From assembly GCA_027941995.1 (NCBI GenBank), contig CP115966.1, positions 2,480,001 to 2,544,000 of the forward strand: a DNA stretch of 64,000 bases, given 5' to 3'. A program made the position numbers and the translations under genes. The first letter of the stretch is position 1. Every line of letters starts with the position of its first letter. This document shows, in pieces, positions 37,575-45,581 of this stretch. The notes under the pieces were generated by a model. The model searched no databases, was not told the origin of the DNA, and saw nothing but the letters and a program-made list of their open reading frames with translations. The DNA is from Erythrobacteraceae bacterium WH01K (GTDB taxonomy: Bacteria > Pseudomonadota > Alphaproteobacteria > Sphingomonadales > Sphingomonadaceae).

Positions 37575-39896
37575 ATGAAAAAGACGATCCTTACCGGCGC
37601 CTCTGTACTGGCGCTCTCGATTGCTGCTCCTGCGTTCGCGCAGAGCAATGACAGTGACATCGATCAGGACGGCACGAACCACAACGCCACGGTCACCCAG
37701 AGCGGGACGGGTTCGGAGTCGGACGTCACCCAGGAAAACACGAACAATACCGCGGTCGTCGACCAGCAAGACGCCACGGACGGCGCCGAAAGCACGTTAA
37801 GTCAGGTTGGCTCGGACGAACGCGCCAGCGTGATCCAGGTGAGTGGCGCTGCGGTATCGACCATCGCCCAGTCGGGCGGTGCGCAGAATGCTTCGGTTTT
37901 TCAGGATGGCAGCAGCACCTCGACGATCGAGCAGAGCGACCGCTTCAACGAAGCCAGCGTCAGCCAGACCGGCGACGACAACTTCAGCACGGTCGTTCAA
38001 ACCGGCGAGAATGGCGCTGTCGGCGATCCCGACAATGACTATGCCAGCGCGGATGCAACCGACCTCGTCGGCGTGAACCAGCTTGGCGCCGGCAATATGA
38101 GCACTGTTCTGCAGAACGGTGACAACACCGTTGCGGACGTGAACACGATCGGTGACGACAATACCGTCATGATCACGCAGGATGGCAATTTCTCGAACGC
38201 CGTCGTCAATCAGCTCGGCAACAGCAACACCGCAACGGTCGTGAACCAGAGCGCGGACGGAACCGGCGACAGCAGTCCGGCAGGCGCGCCGGTCGTGCCG
38301 AATGTCTTCGCGGATGCGCTGATCGACCAGACGGGCGACGACAACGTTGCCAGTGTCGAACAGGCAGCGGTACCTGTCGATGCCACGATCATTCAAACTA
38401 GCGACCGTAACAATTCGTCGATCGTGCAGACCGATACCGCCGTGGGCGCCTCGGCGACGTCCCGTCAGCTTAGCGATGGCAATACCAGCCGCATCACCCA
38501 GAGCGCGGGTGCCAGCGCCGAGGTAACGCAAGGCGGCGGTATCAACGATCTCGGCCCGCGAACCTGGGACGGGGATTCATTCCCGCCGCCGAACGGCGCA
38601 GGTGAGAGCTTCGCCAACAACGTTTCGCTGATCGACCAGCAGGCCGATGGGGCGGACGCACTCGTCAACCAGAATGGTACCATCAACCGGTCGTCGATCG
38701 TACAGACCGGCGCAGCATCCGCCGACGTTTCGCAGTCGGGCGTCTACAATACCTCGATCGTCGGCCAAAGCGGCAACGGCTCGGCTGTTGTCGAACAGAG
38801 CGGCAGCCACGCCCGCAACGCGTCTCTCATCGATCAGAGCAGCTTCGACAGTTCGGTTCGCGTGACCCAGACCGGTTCAAACGTGGTAGATCCCGCCAAC
38901 GCTCCGACCAATGAAAGCTTCGTCAACCAGAGCGGAAACGCGCAGGACGCCGTCGTTTTCCAGAACGGTGACGAGAACCTGTCCAACCTGACCCAGTCGA
39001 ACAGCGACAACTCTGCCGATGTGAGCCAGGACGGAACCAGCAACACCTCGACCGTCAATCAGTCGGGTACCTTCGGTTTTGCCGAAGTCGGCCAGACCGA
39101 TTCCGGTCACTCATCGACCGTGACGCAGAACGGTGCCATCAACGCGGCCTATGTGACGCAAGAGGGCGCAGACAATACCTCGACCGTCACGCAGACCTCG
39201 ACGGTAATCAGCGGCGCAGTCGTCGACCAGGCCGGTTCGGACAACACCTCGACCGTGACCCAGGGCTTCATCGGCGGCCACCAGGCACGGGTTCTGCAGG
39301 ACGGTGTGAACAATACCTCCACCATCGACCAGGCCGGACTGCTGAACAGCGCAGGCGAGTTCTTCGACGAGAACGAGGTTGGCGTGACGCAATCGGGCAC
39401 GAATGGCACGTCCACGCTGACACAGCGGGGCAGCAACCAGTCCGCCTTCGTCAACCAGATCGCCTCGAGCTCCGACAGTGTCTCGATCATCGATCAGGGT
39501 GGGACGTTCGGCAGCGGTCACCTCGCCACGGTCCGCCAGGAAGGCGATACCGACAGGTCTAAGATCATTCAGCGCGGATTCCGTCAGGAAGCCGACGTGC
39601 TGCAAGCTGGGCTCAATAACGAATCCTTGATCGACCAGGGCAATTTCCTGGGTTCCGACAATCTCGCAGTCGTCAATCAGTCCGGTGAGAGTGGGAAGTC
39701 GTCGATCTCGCAGAACGGCGAGAACAACGAGGCGCGCCTGACCCAGGCCGGCTTCGAAAACGACTCGGTGATCAAGCAGCTGGGTGATGGCAACTATGCC
39801 GATGTCACGCAGACTGGAACCGGTGCCGTGTCGAACATCGACCAGAACGGCAACAACAACAGCGCGACGGTAATGCAGAGCAGCCCGGCGTCCTGA
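37575..39896 (+). CDS. Giant curlin-repeat protein (CsgA-like major fibre candidate 1)
   Basis: A 773-residue exported protein made almost wholly of curlin repeats: strands of the form S-x-V-x-Q-x-G-x-x-N, for example TVTQSGTGSESDVTQ, SVSQTGDDNFSTVVQTGEN, STVLQNGDNTVADVN and STVNQSGTFGFAEVGQ. The regular spacing suggests roughly 30 or more strand-turn-strand units, against five in E. coli CsgA (about 150 residues). A signal peptide (MKKTILTGASVLALSIAAPAFAQ) ends at AFAQ. AAGGAAATT precedes the ATG at 37575. It should be secreted through CsgG and polymerise into amyloid fibres. Gln and Asn are very frequent, Cys absent. Confidence 0.9.
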   Translation: MKKTILTGASVLALSIAAPAFAQSNDSDIDQDGTNHNATVTQSGTGSESDVTQENTNNTAVVDQQDATDGAESTLSQVGSDERASVIQVSGAAVSTIAQSGGAQNASVFQDGSSTSTIEQSDRFNEASVSQTGDDNFSTVVQTGENGAVGDPDNDYASADATDLVGVNQLGAGNMSTVLQNGDNTVADVNTIGDDNTVMITQDGNFSNAVVNQLGNSNTATVVNQSADGTGDSSPAGAPVVPNVFADALIDQTGDDNVASVEQAAVPVDATIIQTSDRNNSSIVQTDTAVGASATSRQLSDGNTSRITQSAGASAEVTQGGGINDLGPRTWDGDSFPPPNGAGESFANNVSLIDQQADGADALVNQNGTINRSSIVQTGAASADVSQSGVYNTSIVGQSGNGSAVVEQSGSHARNASLIDQSSFDSSVRVTQTGSNVVDPANAPTNESFVNQSGNAQDAVVFQNGDENLSNLTQSNSDNSADVSQDGTSNTSTVNQSGTFGFAEVGQTDSGHSSTVTQNGAINAAYVTQEGADNTSTVTQTSTVISGAVVDQAGSDNTSTVTQGFIGGHQARVLQDGVNNTSTIDQAGLLNSAGEFFDENEVGVTQSGTNGTSTLTQRGSNQSAFVNQIASSSDSVSIIDQGGTFGSGHLATVRQEGDTDRSKIIQRGFRQEADVLQAGLNNESLIDQGNFLGSDNLAVVNQSGESGKSSISQNGENNEARLTQAGFENDSVIKQLGDGNYADVTQTGTGAVSNIDQNGNNNSATVMQSSPAS

Positions 39897-39903
39897 AAAT
39901 GAC

Positions 39904-39938
39904 CGGGTGGCGACGATCTGTCGCCACCCGACCTTTTT
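39904..39938 (+). terminator. Terminator after the first giant curlin gene
   Basis: CGGGTGGCGAC and GTCGCCACCCG form a perfect 11-base stem with a 5-base loop, followed by ACCTTTTT. It lies 8 bases after the stop and separates the two curlin genes. Confidence 0.85.
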
Positions 39939-40028
39939 GCGGGCGCAGCCCGCAAAGCCCCAAGCGAACAGTAAGAATTCGCGCCAAACCCATTGGTCGC
40001 AGACCACTGTAAGCAAAAGGAAATTATG

Positions 40029-41411
40029 ATGAAAAAAACTATCCTAGCCAGCGCCTCCGTAATCGCGCTCGGTCTCGCCGCTCCCGCCTTTGCGCAGAGC
40101 AATTCCGACATCGACCAGCTTGGTAGCAACAACGACACCACCGTCACCCAGACCGGTAACGAGAACCAATCGACCGTGGATCAGAACGGCGACGACAACT
40201 TCGTCGAAGTTACGCAGAATGAAAACCCGGCGGGCACGGTTGGTTTCAGCGTGCCCTCCAACGTCGTAAATATCGACCAGGACGGCAACAAGAGCCGCGC
40301 CCGTGTCGAGCAGGACAATGATAATCCGGGTGGCGCATCGAACATCGCAAATATCACCCAGGCTTCGAGCTTCGATTCGTCTGACACCGACACCGACAGC
40401 ACCGTTCCGTCGGGCTTTGCGAATAACGCCCGAATCATTCAGGACGGTAGCGACAACCAGTCGACTATCAACCAGACGGATAACGGCCTAAATGGTGTTG
40501 GCCTGACCGGTGCTGCCGCATACAACTCGCAGGAAGGAACAGGTCACCGTTCCACGGTCGATCAGTATGAGATCAGTGGCGATACGGAGTTTGATCCGGC
40601 TTCGCGTGTCGACGTTTTCCAGACCGGCTCGGACAACGATTCCATGGTGCAGCAGACCCGTCAGGCGAACAGCGCAATTGTGACCCAATCGGGCTCAGGT
40701 AACGACTCCGATGTCAACCAGGTCCGCAGCAACAATATGGCCTCGGTTACGCAAACCGGCACAGGCGGCATAAGCAACGTGCAACAGTCTCAGTATGATG
40801 AAGCCACTGTGAATCAGGGCGGGCTGATGAATGACAGCAATGTCGATCAAGGCGGTAGCCGTCTGGTTGCTTTCGTCGATCAGATCGGCGCAGACAACGA
40901 TTCTATCGTGATCCAGCGGGGAAGCGATAACACTGCCGAGGTGGATCAGACTGGTGATCGCAACTTCAGCAATGTTCGCGAACAGTTCGGTTCGTTCAAT
41001 AATTCTACCGTTGCACAAGATGGCGATGACAACCGCAGCACGATCCAGCAGGGGAACCCTGGCGCAGGGAATGGGCTGACGGACGGCCTCGCTTCGGTTG
41101 ATCAGGGTGGTGACGGCAATGTCAGCTCCATAAATCAGCAAGGCAGCGGTCAGATCGCAATGCTAAACCAGTCCGGCAATAATAATGAATCCAGGATCAC
41201 GCAGCTGGATGGGGCTGGTACCGGCGGGAACGAGGCCGATGTTCTGCAGTCGGGTGACTTCAATATGTCGACAATCCTGCAGAGCGGAACGCTCAACACG
41301 GCTGACGTGATTCAATCGGGAGATAGTAACGTCTCGACTATCGATCAAACCGGCAACGGCAATTCCGCCACTGTTACACAGGGCGGTGTCGGAGCGGTCA
41401 ACAGTCAGTAA
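40029..41411 (+). CDS. Large curlin-repeat protein (CsgA-like candidate 2)
   Basis: A 460-residue secreted protein of the same build as its upstream neighbour: signal peptide MKKTILASASVIALGLAAPA, then curlin repeats such as TVTQTGNENQSTVDQNGDDN, IVTQSGSGNDSDVNQVRSNN and TVAQDGDDNRSTIQQ, about 20 units. The 5' end including the ribosome site (AAAAGGAAATT) and the first twenty residues is almost identical in plan to the first curlin gene, so the pair arose by duplication. Either ATG (40026 or 40029) could be used; I chose 40029 for spacing. Confidence 0.9.
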   Translation: MKKTILASASVIALGLAAPAFAQSNSDIDQLGSNNDTTVTQTGNENQSTVDQNGDDNFVEVTQNENPAGTVGFSVPSNVVNIDQDGNKSRARVEQDNDNPGGASNIANITQASSFDSSDTDTDSTVPSGFANNARIIQDGSDNQSTINQTDNGLNGVGLTGAAAYNSQEGTGHRSTVDQYEISGDTEFDPASRVDVFQTGSDNDSMVQQTRQANSAIVTQSGSGNDSDVNQVRSNNMASVTQTGTGGISNVQQSQYDEATVNQGGLMNDSNVDQGGSRLVAFVDQIGADNDSIVIQRGSDNTAEVDQTGDRNFSNVREQFGSFNNSTVAQDGDDNRSTIQQGNPGAGNGLTDGLASVDQGGDGNVSSINQQGSGQIAMLNQSGNNNESRITQLDGAGTGGNEADVLQSGDFNMSTILQSGTLNTADVIQSGDSNVSTIDQTGNGNSATVTQGGVGAVNSQ

Positions 41412-41418
41412 ACCGCTT

Positions 41419-41445
41419 GGCGGCGGGCCGTTTCGGTCCGCCGCC
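41419..41445 (+). terminator. Hairpin after the second curlin gene
   Basis: GGCGGCGGGCC and GGTCCGCCGCC form an 11-base stem; a second hairpin (41451-41462 with 41471-41482) follows. No T run is present, so they may stabilise the transcript or slow transcription rather than end it. Confidence 0.45.
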
Positions 41446-41517
41446 CATGGTTCCCGGGCGGGTTTCGTGGCCCGTCCGGGAATTGCTACAGTAAATTTTC
41501 CGCAAAAGGATTATGCC

Positions 41518-42234
41518 ATGCCGTCGTTTCGCACAATCGCCCTGCCGCTGGCATTAGGTGCCCTGACCGCAGGAACGCCGATCTTCGCGCAGGACGGACG
41601 GGGTGCCGGTGACGACCCTTGTGCCGGTAACACGGTTGGCGTGTGCAACATCAACGATGGAACCGGCGGTTCGACCTTTACGGATGGAAGCCTTCCCACC
41701 CCTGCCGAGGACCGGCGCGGCGTGTTCATCACCCAGGTCGGCGCTACGAACCGCGCCGAGGCCCGGCAGACGGGGAGCAACTCCTTCGCCCGCATCGCGC
41801 AGTCAGGGGATGTCAACGAGGCTGATGTCGGGCAGTCGGATGGCAGACATTTCGCAATCGTCGCGCAGGACGGCGACGAGAATATCGCGCGCGTCGGCCA
41901 GGAAGGTCCCGGCCAGACCGTTGCCATGCTCGCACAGCAGGGCGACAGCAATGTCGCCGACATCTCGCAGAACGAAAACGGCAGCCTCTATTCGGCCGTA
42001 GCCGCCAGTCAGACCGGGTCCGACAATCTCCTGAACCTGGTGCAGGACGGCAGCGACAACCAGGCAACCCTTACCCAGAACGGCGATGGCAATGCGATGA
42101 CGGCAACCCAACTGGGCGCAGGCAATCGCCTGGAGTGGACACAGGACGGCAGCGGGCTGTTCGACCTGGAAATTACGCAGGACGGCGGCCAGGCCATGCA
42201 GGTTACGCAAACGAATACCGGCGGGGGGAATTGA
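41518..42234 (+). CDS. csgB: CsgB-like minor curlin with a cysteine-bearing N-terminal region
   Basis: A 238-residue exported protein with a signal peptide (up to PIFAQ), a non-repeat N-terminal domain carrying DDPCAGNTVGVCNINDGTG, and then about eight curlin repeats (QVGATNRAEARQTGSNSFAR, QDGDENIARVGQEGPG, QDGSDNQATLTQNGDGN). The mix of a non-repeat head and fewer repeats fits the CsgB nucleator, which anchors CsgA polymerisation at the surface. RBS AAAAGGA precedes the ATG. Repeats end in QVTQTNTGGGN. The csgB assignment is by position and shape, not by a diagnostic motif. Confidence 0.75.
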   Translation: MPSFRTIALPLALGALTAGTPIFAQDGRGAGDDPCAGNTVGVCNINDGTGGSTFTDGSLPTPAEDRRGVFITQVGATNRAEARQTGSNSFARIAQSGDVNEADVGQSDGRHFAIVAQDGDENIARVGQEGPGQTVAMLAQQGDSNVADISQNENGSLYSAVAASQTGSDNLLNLVQDGSDNQATLTQNGDGNAMTATQLGAGNRLEWTQDGSGLFDLEITQDGGQAMQVTQTNTGGGN

Positions 42235-42238
42235 GCCG

Positions 42239-42979
42239 ATGAACCGGTCTTTCGCCTTTTCACTCGTGCTGGCTTTTGCGCTGGCGCAGGGGCTCGGCGC
42301 GCAATCGCCGGGCAGGCAGGGCGAGGATGCGGTCTTCATCGACCAGGCGAACGGCAAGCCCGACGATCGCAGTCCTGCCGGCGTGGCAGAAGAGGAGCCG
42401 CCGCAACCGGACCGAACCGTCGACGTTTATGGCGGTGCGAATGGCAGCGATGCGGACGATGGGCGGCCGGTCGAACAGATTACCGCAGCGCAGTTCGACC
42501 TTGCCGCGCTGAATCAGCTTTCGAGCGAGGACGTTTCGACCCTGCTGGCGCAACTGGACGAGACCGAGCGGCAGGTCCTGATCGACACGGTTCGCGGCAC
42601 CGATATCTGCGAGAGCGAGAATCAGAGCGAGCCCATCCGCCTCTTGTGCTCGAACCGGCTCGAGACCCGGTCGGCGGAGTTTGCGTCGGCGCAGCGCAAC
42701 GGGCTGTCGCCCGAAGAGCGGTTGCTGGGCGAATCCCTCGACGGCATGCAAAGCCGGTCGATCGAGGGTGCGGTCCGCCGCCTTGTTCGCAATCCTGATG
42801 CATCCGACGAATTCGAAAACCAGGCGATCGCTTCCGTAGCCCTGTCTGCCAACACGCCCGTAGACGCAGCGCCCTCTCCGGAGGACGGAACGGGAGCCGG
42901 CGAATTCTCAGCCGAAACGCAGGCGCTGATCAATGCTATTATCGAACGCTTCGGCGGACCCGGTGGAGGAGCGATGTGA
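42239..42979 (+). CDS. Unknown secreted protein of the curli locus
   Basis: I do not recognise this 246-residue protein. A signal peptide (LVLAFALAQGLGAQ) leads to a segment with an isolated curlin-like strand (DAVFIDQANGKPDDR) and a mixed helical region with a cysteine pair (DICESENQSEPIRLLCSN). The last part is acidic and ends GGPGGGAM. It lies four bases after the csgB-like stop and directly before csgH, so it is probably a curli accessory factor specific to this group of bacteria. Confidence 0.7.
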   Translation: MNRSFAFSLVLAFALAQGLGAQSPGRQGEDAVFIDQANGKPDDRSPAGVAEEEPPQPDRTVDVYGGANGSDADDGRPVEQITAAQFDLAALNQLSSEDVSTLLAQLDETERQVLIDTVRGTDICESENQSEPIRLLCSNRLETRSAEFASAQRNGLSPEERLLGESLDGMQSRSIEGAVRRLVRNPDASDEFENQAIASVALSANTPVDAAPSPEDGTGAGEFSAETQALINAIIERFGGPGGGAM

Positions 42980-43341
42980 TGGCGCCCCCTTTGTTGCTAT
43001 CTGTCGCACTTGCCGTTGCGGCCTTGGGAGGATCTGAAATGAACACCACGAAAGCACTTTCGATGGAAGTTTCGGACAGCGGAAACGAAGCGGAAATCGA
43101 GATCATTGCCAATTCCGGCATCGCTCAGTCCGTGGAGTACGAGATCGAAATCACGGGCCAGTCGCGCGCAGTCCACAAGGGGCGCACGGATTTGGCGGCT
43201 GGGAGCACCCACACCCTTTCCCGTTTCAGGGTTTCGTATGCCGACGAGTGGTGCGCGCGGCTGTCTGTAAAAGAACAGGCAGGCTCCGAGTACGTCCTCT
43301 TTGCCGGCACATGCGAGCAGACAGATCCGGTATCGAACTGA
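42979..43341 (+). CDS. csgH: Curli amyloid inhibitor/chaperone CsgH
   Basis: The 120-residue protein has a signal-like N-terminus followed by one beta-sandwich domain: NEAEIEIIANSGIAQSVEYE, then EITGQSRAVHKGRTDLAAGS and SYADEWCARLSVKEQAGSEY. The pattern and size match CsgH, the alphaproteobacterial counterpart of CsgC, which keeps CsgA from forming amyloid in the periplasm. Two cysteines (WCARL and GTCEQ) could form a disulfide as in CsgC. Start is ATG 42979 overlapping the previous stop (or GTG 42976). Confidence 0.8.
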   Translation: MAPPLLLSVALAVAALGGSEMNTTKALSMEVSDSGNEAEIEIIANSGIAQSVEYEIEITGQSRAVHKGRTDLAAGSTHTLSRFRVSYADEWCARLSVKEQAGSEYVLFAGTCEQTDPVSN

Positions 43342-43348
43342 GTAACCG

Positions 43349-44461
43349 ATGAGTGCGATGATCTATTCCGGCCAGCGATTTGAGAGTCAACGAGCAAGCG
43401 GTGTGCTCGTTGCAGGGGCTGCAATCTCTTCGATATTTTTTTCTACGGTTTCAATTTTCCCCATCCTGATTCAGTCGAGCGCCCCGAGCGAGCCACCATT
43501 TGATGACTCATCCACGGATTTAACGAGCCAAACATCGCCAGTCGACGCATCGGCGCGAAGCGCTGGTACAGGTCGGGGCTCCGACGATCCCGGATCGACT
43601 GTCGACATAGGAGAAAACGACGTCGCTGTGCCGTCGAGGAAGCTCGCAGCACGGCAAGAAACGGAGCGTGGAAAGTCCTTAGAAAAACAGGCAAAAGTTT
43701 CCTTCGACGCGGATGTAGCGGATGATCGACTGCTAGCCCCAACCCTCGACAGCAGCGTTACCTCTTTGGCCGATCCGGCGCGAGATGGGTCGGTTTCGAT
43801 GCTTCACAGCACCGACAGACTGTCTCATTCGGCCTCGACCGCACAAAGCGGTTCGCCTGTTGCAGGAAAACCGGAGACCGAGCAGGATGTTGCCCTCGCT
43901 TCGCTCTCGGCGCCCACAGGCCCGAGCGATACCTTGCTAAGCAGCGTCTCACACAAGATGGAGGAACTGGAGAACGCCCGGTTTGTCATCTCGCTAAGGT
44001 CGAAAAAATTTGAATTTGAAATTGGCGAAGGCGAGAATGTTGACCCCTCGCCGACACCCCCCCCGTCTAGCGCCTCCGCAATTGCCGAAAATCGCTGGGT
44101 CAGTTCGATCAAGCCCTACGAACGAAGGGCATACATCGATCAGGTTACGAAACTCCCGACCGATGCGCAAATCGCTCAAATCGAGATACGCGATGCGTCC
44201 TCACAAATGGTTCTGCGACATGGCGATCGCTCGATCGCGACGGTCGCATTCCAAGTCGACGAGGCATCTCGTATTAGTGTCAGCATCGGTCAGCTTCTCG
44301 ATGTCTTCCAGGATCGGTTCGATGTCGAGCGCTTTGCGTATCTGAGAGGGTCGCGAGCGAGCGATATGTTTGTCACCCTGGATCGGCTGCGAGAAGCCGG
44401 TGTGCCGATCACTTATGATCCGGTCTACCACGAACTGATCCTACCTGATTACACTGGTTAA
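43349..44461 (+). CDS. Unknown membrane-anchored protein, last gene of the curli locus
   Basis: A 370-residue protein with one N-terminal transmembrane helix (about residues 18-40, LVAGAAISSIFFSTVSIFPI), a long Ser/Asp-rich disordered linker (residues about 45-210), and a folded C-terminal domain of some 150 residues starting near WVSSIKPYERRAYIDQVTKL and ending GVPITYDPVYHELILPDYTG. The architecture suggests an inner-membrane-anchored periplasmic protein reaching across the envelope. I recognise no family. It lies eight bases after csgH and appears to be part of that operon. Confidence 0.65.
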   Translation: MSAMIYSGQRFESQRASGVLVAGAAISSIFFSTVSIFPILIQSSAPSEPPFDDSSTDLTSQTSPVDASARSAGTGRGSDDPGSTVDIGENDVAVPSRKLAARQETERGKSLEKQAKVSFDADVADDRLLAPTLDSSVTSLADPARDGSVSMLHSTDRLSHSASTAQSGSPVAGKPETEQDVALASLSAPTGPSDTLLSSVSHKMEELENARFVISLRSKKFEFEIGEGENVDPSPTPPPSSASAIAENRWVSSIKPYERRAYIDQVTKLPTDAQIAQIEIRDASSQMVLRHGDRSIATVAFQVDEASRISVSIGQLLDVFQDRFDVERFAYLRGSRASDMFVTLDRLREAGVPITYDPVYHELILPDYTG

Positions 44462-44892
44462 CCTGCATGCAGCAGTGCGTTCCGGTCGAAGCTCTTGCGA
44501 CACACAATGGCAGGTTGGTTGACGTATTTCTATCAAAAGGCATTAAAAGTCTTTCCAACGAAAAGGCAATTTGATGAATTACGCTCTCTAAAAAATGTAT
44601 GGTGCGGCCCGCGTCGTTTCATCATACTGGCCCGATAAGATAATCCCTGATGGAACCTAGAAGAGGGGCCGCTTCTGGGCGTTGCGGAGGAGGGCTCGAA
44701 CGTCCGAAAAGGGGGCGCAAAACCGACTTTCGCATTGCCCACACTTTCTATTCGACTTCGGCAGTAAACGAAGCATTGGTGTGATCACTGGATCGCGGCC
44801 GCATCGACTGGCTGCCGCCCCGGCGACGTGCTCGGCCGGGGCCTTGGGTGGTGGGAGCGGCATGTCGCCGCCCCGGTAAAGGAGTACCACCC
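44462..44892. other. Intergenic region between the curli locus and the recombinase module
   Basis: About 430 bases with no supported gene. The left half is richer in A and T (AAAAGGCATTAAAAGTC, CTCTAAAAAATG); the right half is GC-rich and contains the stem CCGGGGCGG-like repeats (CCCCGGCGACG, GGCCGGGGCC) ahead of AAAGGAG, the ribosome site of the next gene. The junction between chromosomal and mobile DNA probably lies here, but I cannot place it. Confidence 0.5.
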
Positions 44893-45162
44893 ATGACGAA
44901 TCAGACTACCAAGAAGGCGACCGGCTCCACGACTACCGCCAGCCGGGAAAATAGTGCGCGGCCGCGCGAGACCAAGATCGGTAAGATCGTTACGCTGCTC
45001 GAGCGCAAGGACGGCGCAACGCTCGAGGAGATGATAGGGGTCACGGGCTGGCTACCGCACACCACGCGGGCAGCGCTGACGGGGCTAAAGAAGAAGGGGC
45101 ACACGATCGAACGCGACAAGCGGGGCGATGCGGCTTGCTACCGCATCACTAGGAGCGCGTGA
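44893..45162 (+). CDS. DUF3489 winged-helix protein
   Basis: An 89-residue protein with a disordered Thr/Ser/Lys-rich head and a winged-helix domain: ETKIGKIVTLLERKDGATLE, then EMIGVTGWLPHTTRAALTGL and the wing KKKGHTIERDKRGDAACYRI. DUF3489 proteins usually stand before DUF2924 and a serine recombinase in alphaproteobacterial mobile modules and may control them. AAAGGAG precedes the ATG. Confidence 0.88.
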   Translation: MTNQTTKKATGSTTTASRENSARPRETKIGKIVTLLERKDGATLEEMIGVTGWLPHTTRAALTGLKKKGHTIERDKRGDAACYRITRSA

Positions 45163-45164
45163 TT

Positions 45165-45581
45165 ATGGCGAACCTCGAAGACCAGCTTGCGAACCTGAAC
45201 ACGCTGGCGAAGGGAGACCTCAAGGACCGGTGGGCAAAGCTCACCGGTCGCCCGGTCCCGCAAGTCAGCGCCAAGCTGCTCCGCTTGGCGCTCGCCTACG
45301 AACTGCAGGCCAAAGCGCTCGGTGGCTTGCCGCGCAAGACAAGGCAGCGGCTCGACCAGGCGGTGGCAGCGAGGACCCGGACAAGCGATGTACGTCCCGG
45401 CATGCGGCTCGCCCGCGAGTTCGGCGGCAAGGTCCACGTAGTCACCATCGGCGAAGGCGGCGAGATCCGATGGAACGAGCGCGAATGGCGCTCGCTGAGC
45501 GAGGTGGCCCGCGCGATCACCGGGACGCGGTGGTCGGGCCCTGCCTTCTTCGGCCTCAAGCAGAGGAGGAAGGCAGCATGA
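45165..45581 (+). CDS. DUF2924 domain protein
   Basis: A 138-residue basic protein of the DUF2924 family: LKDRWAKLTGRPVPQVSAKL, then LRLALAYELQAKALGGLPRK and the closing GGEIRWNEREWRSLSEVARA, ITGTRWSGPAFFGLK. Its function is unknown; it is nearly always beside the serine recombinase, probably as a recombination directionality or DNA-binding factor. ATG 45165 is preferred to GTG 45159 because of the AGGAG spacing. It overlaps the recombinase by ATGA. Confidence 0.9.
   Translation: MANLEDQLANLNTLAKGDLKDRWAKLTGRPVPQVSAKLLRLALAYELQAKALGGLPRKTRQRLDQAVAARTRTSDVRPGMRLAREFGGKVHVVTIGEGGEIRWNEREWRSLSEVARAITGTRWSGPAFFGLKQRRKAA

Noticed and set aside
37575-41411. CRISPR or tandem-repeat array
   Set aside because: The regularity comes from curlin protein repeats with degenerate codons; there are no identical repeats with unique spacers.
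45128-45577. Longer N-terminus for the serine recombinase
   Set aside because: It overlaps DUF2924 in another frame; the real start is the ATGA overlap at 45578.
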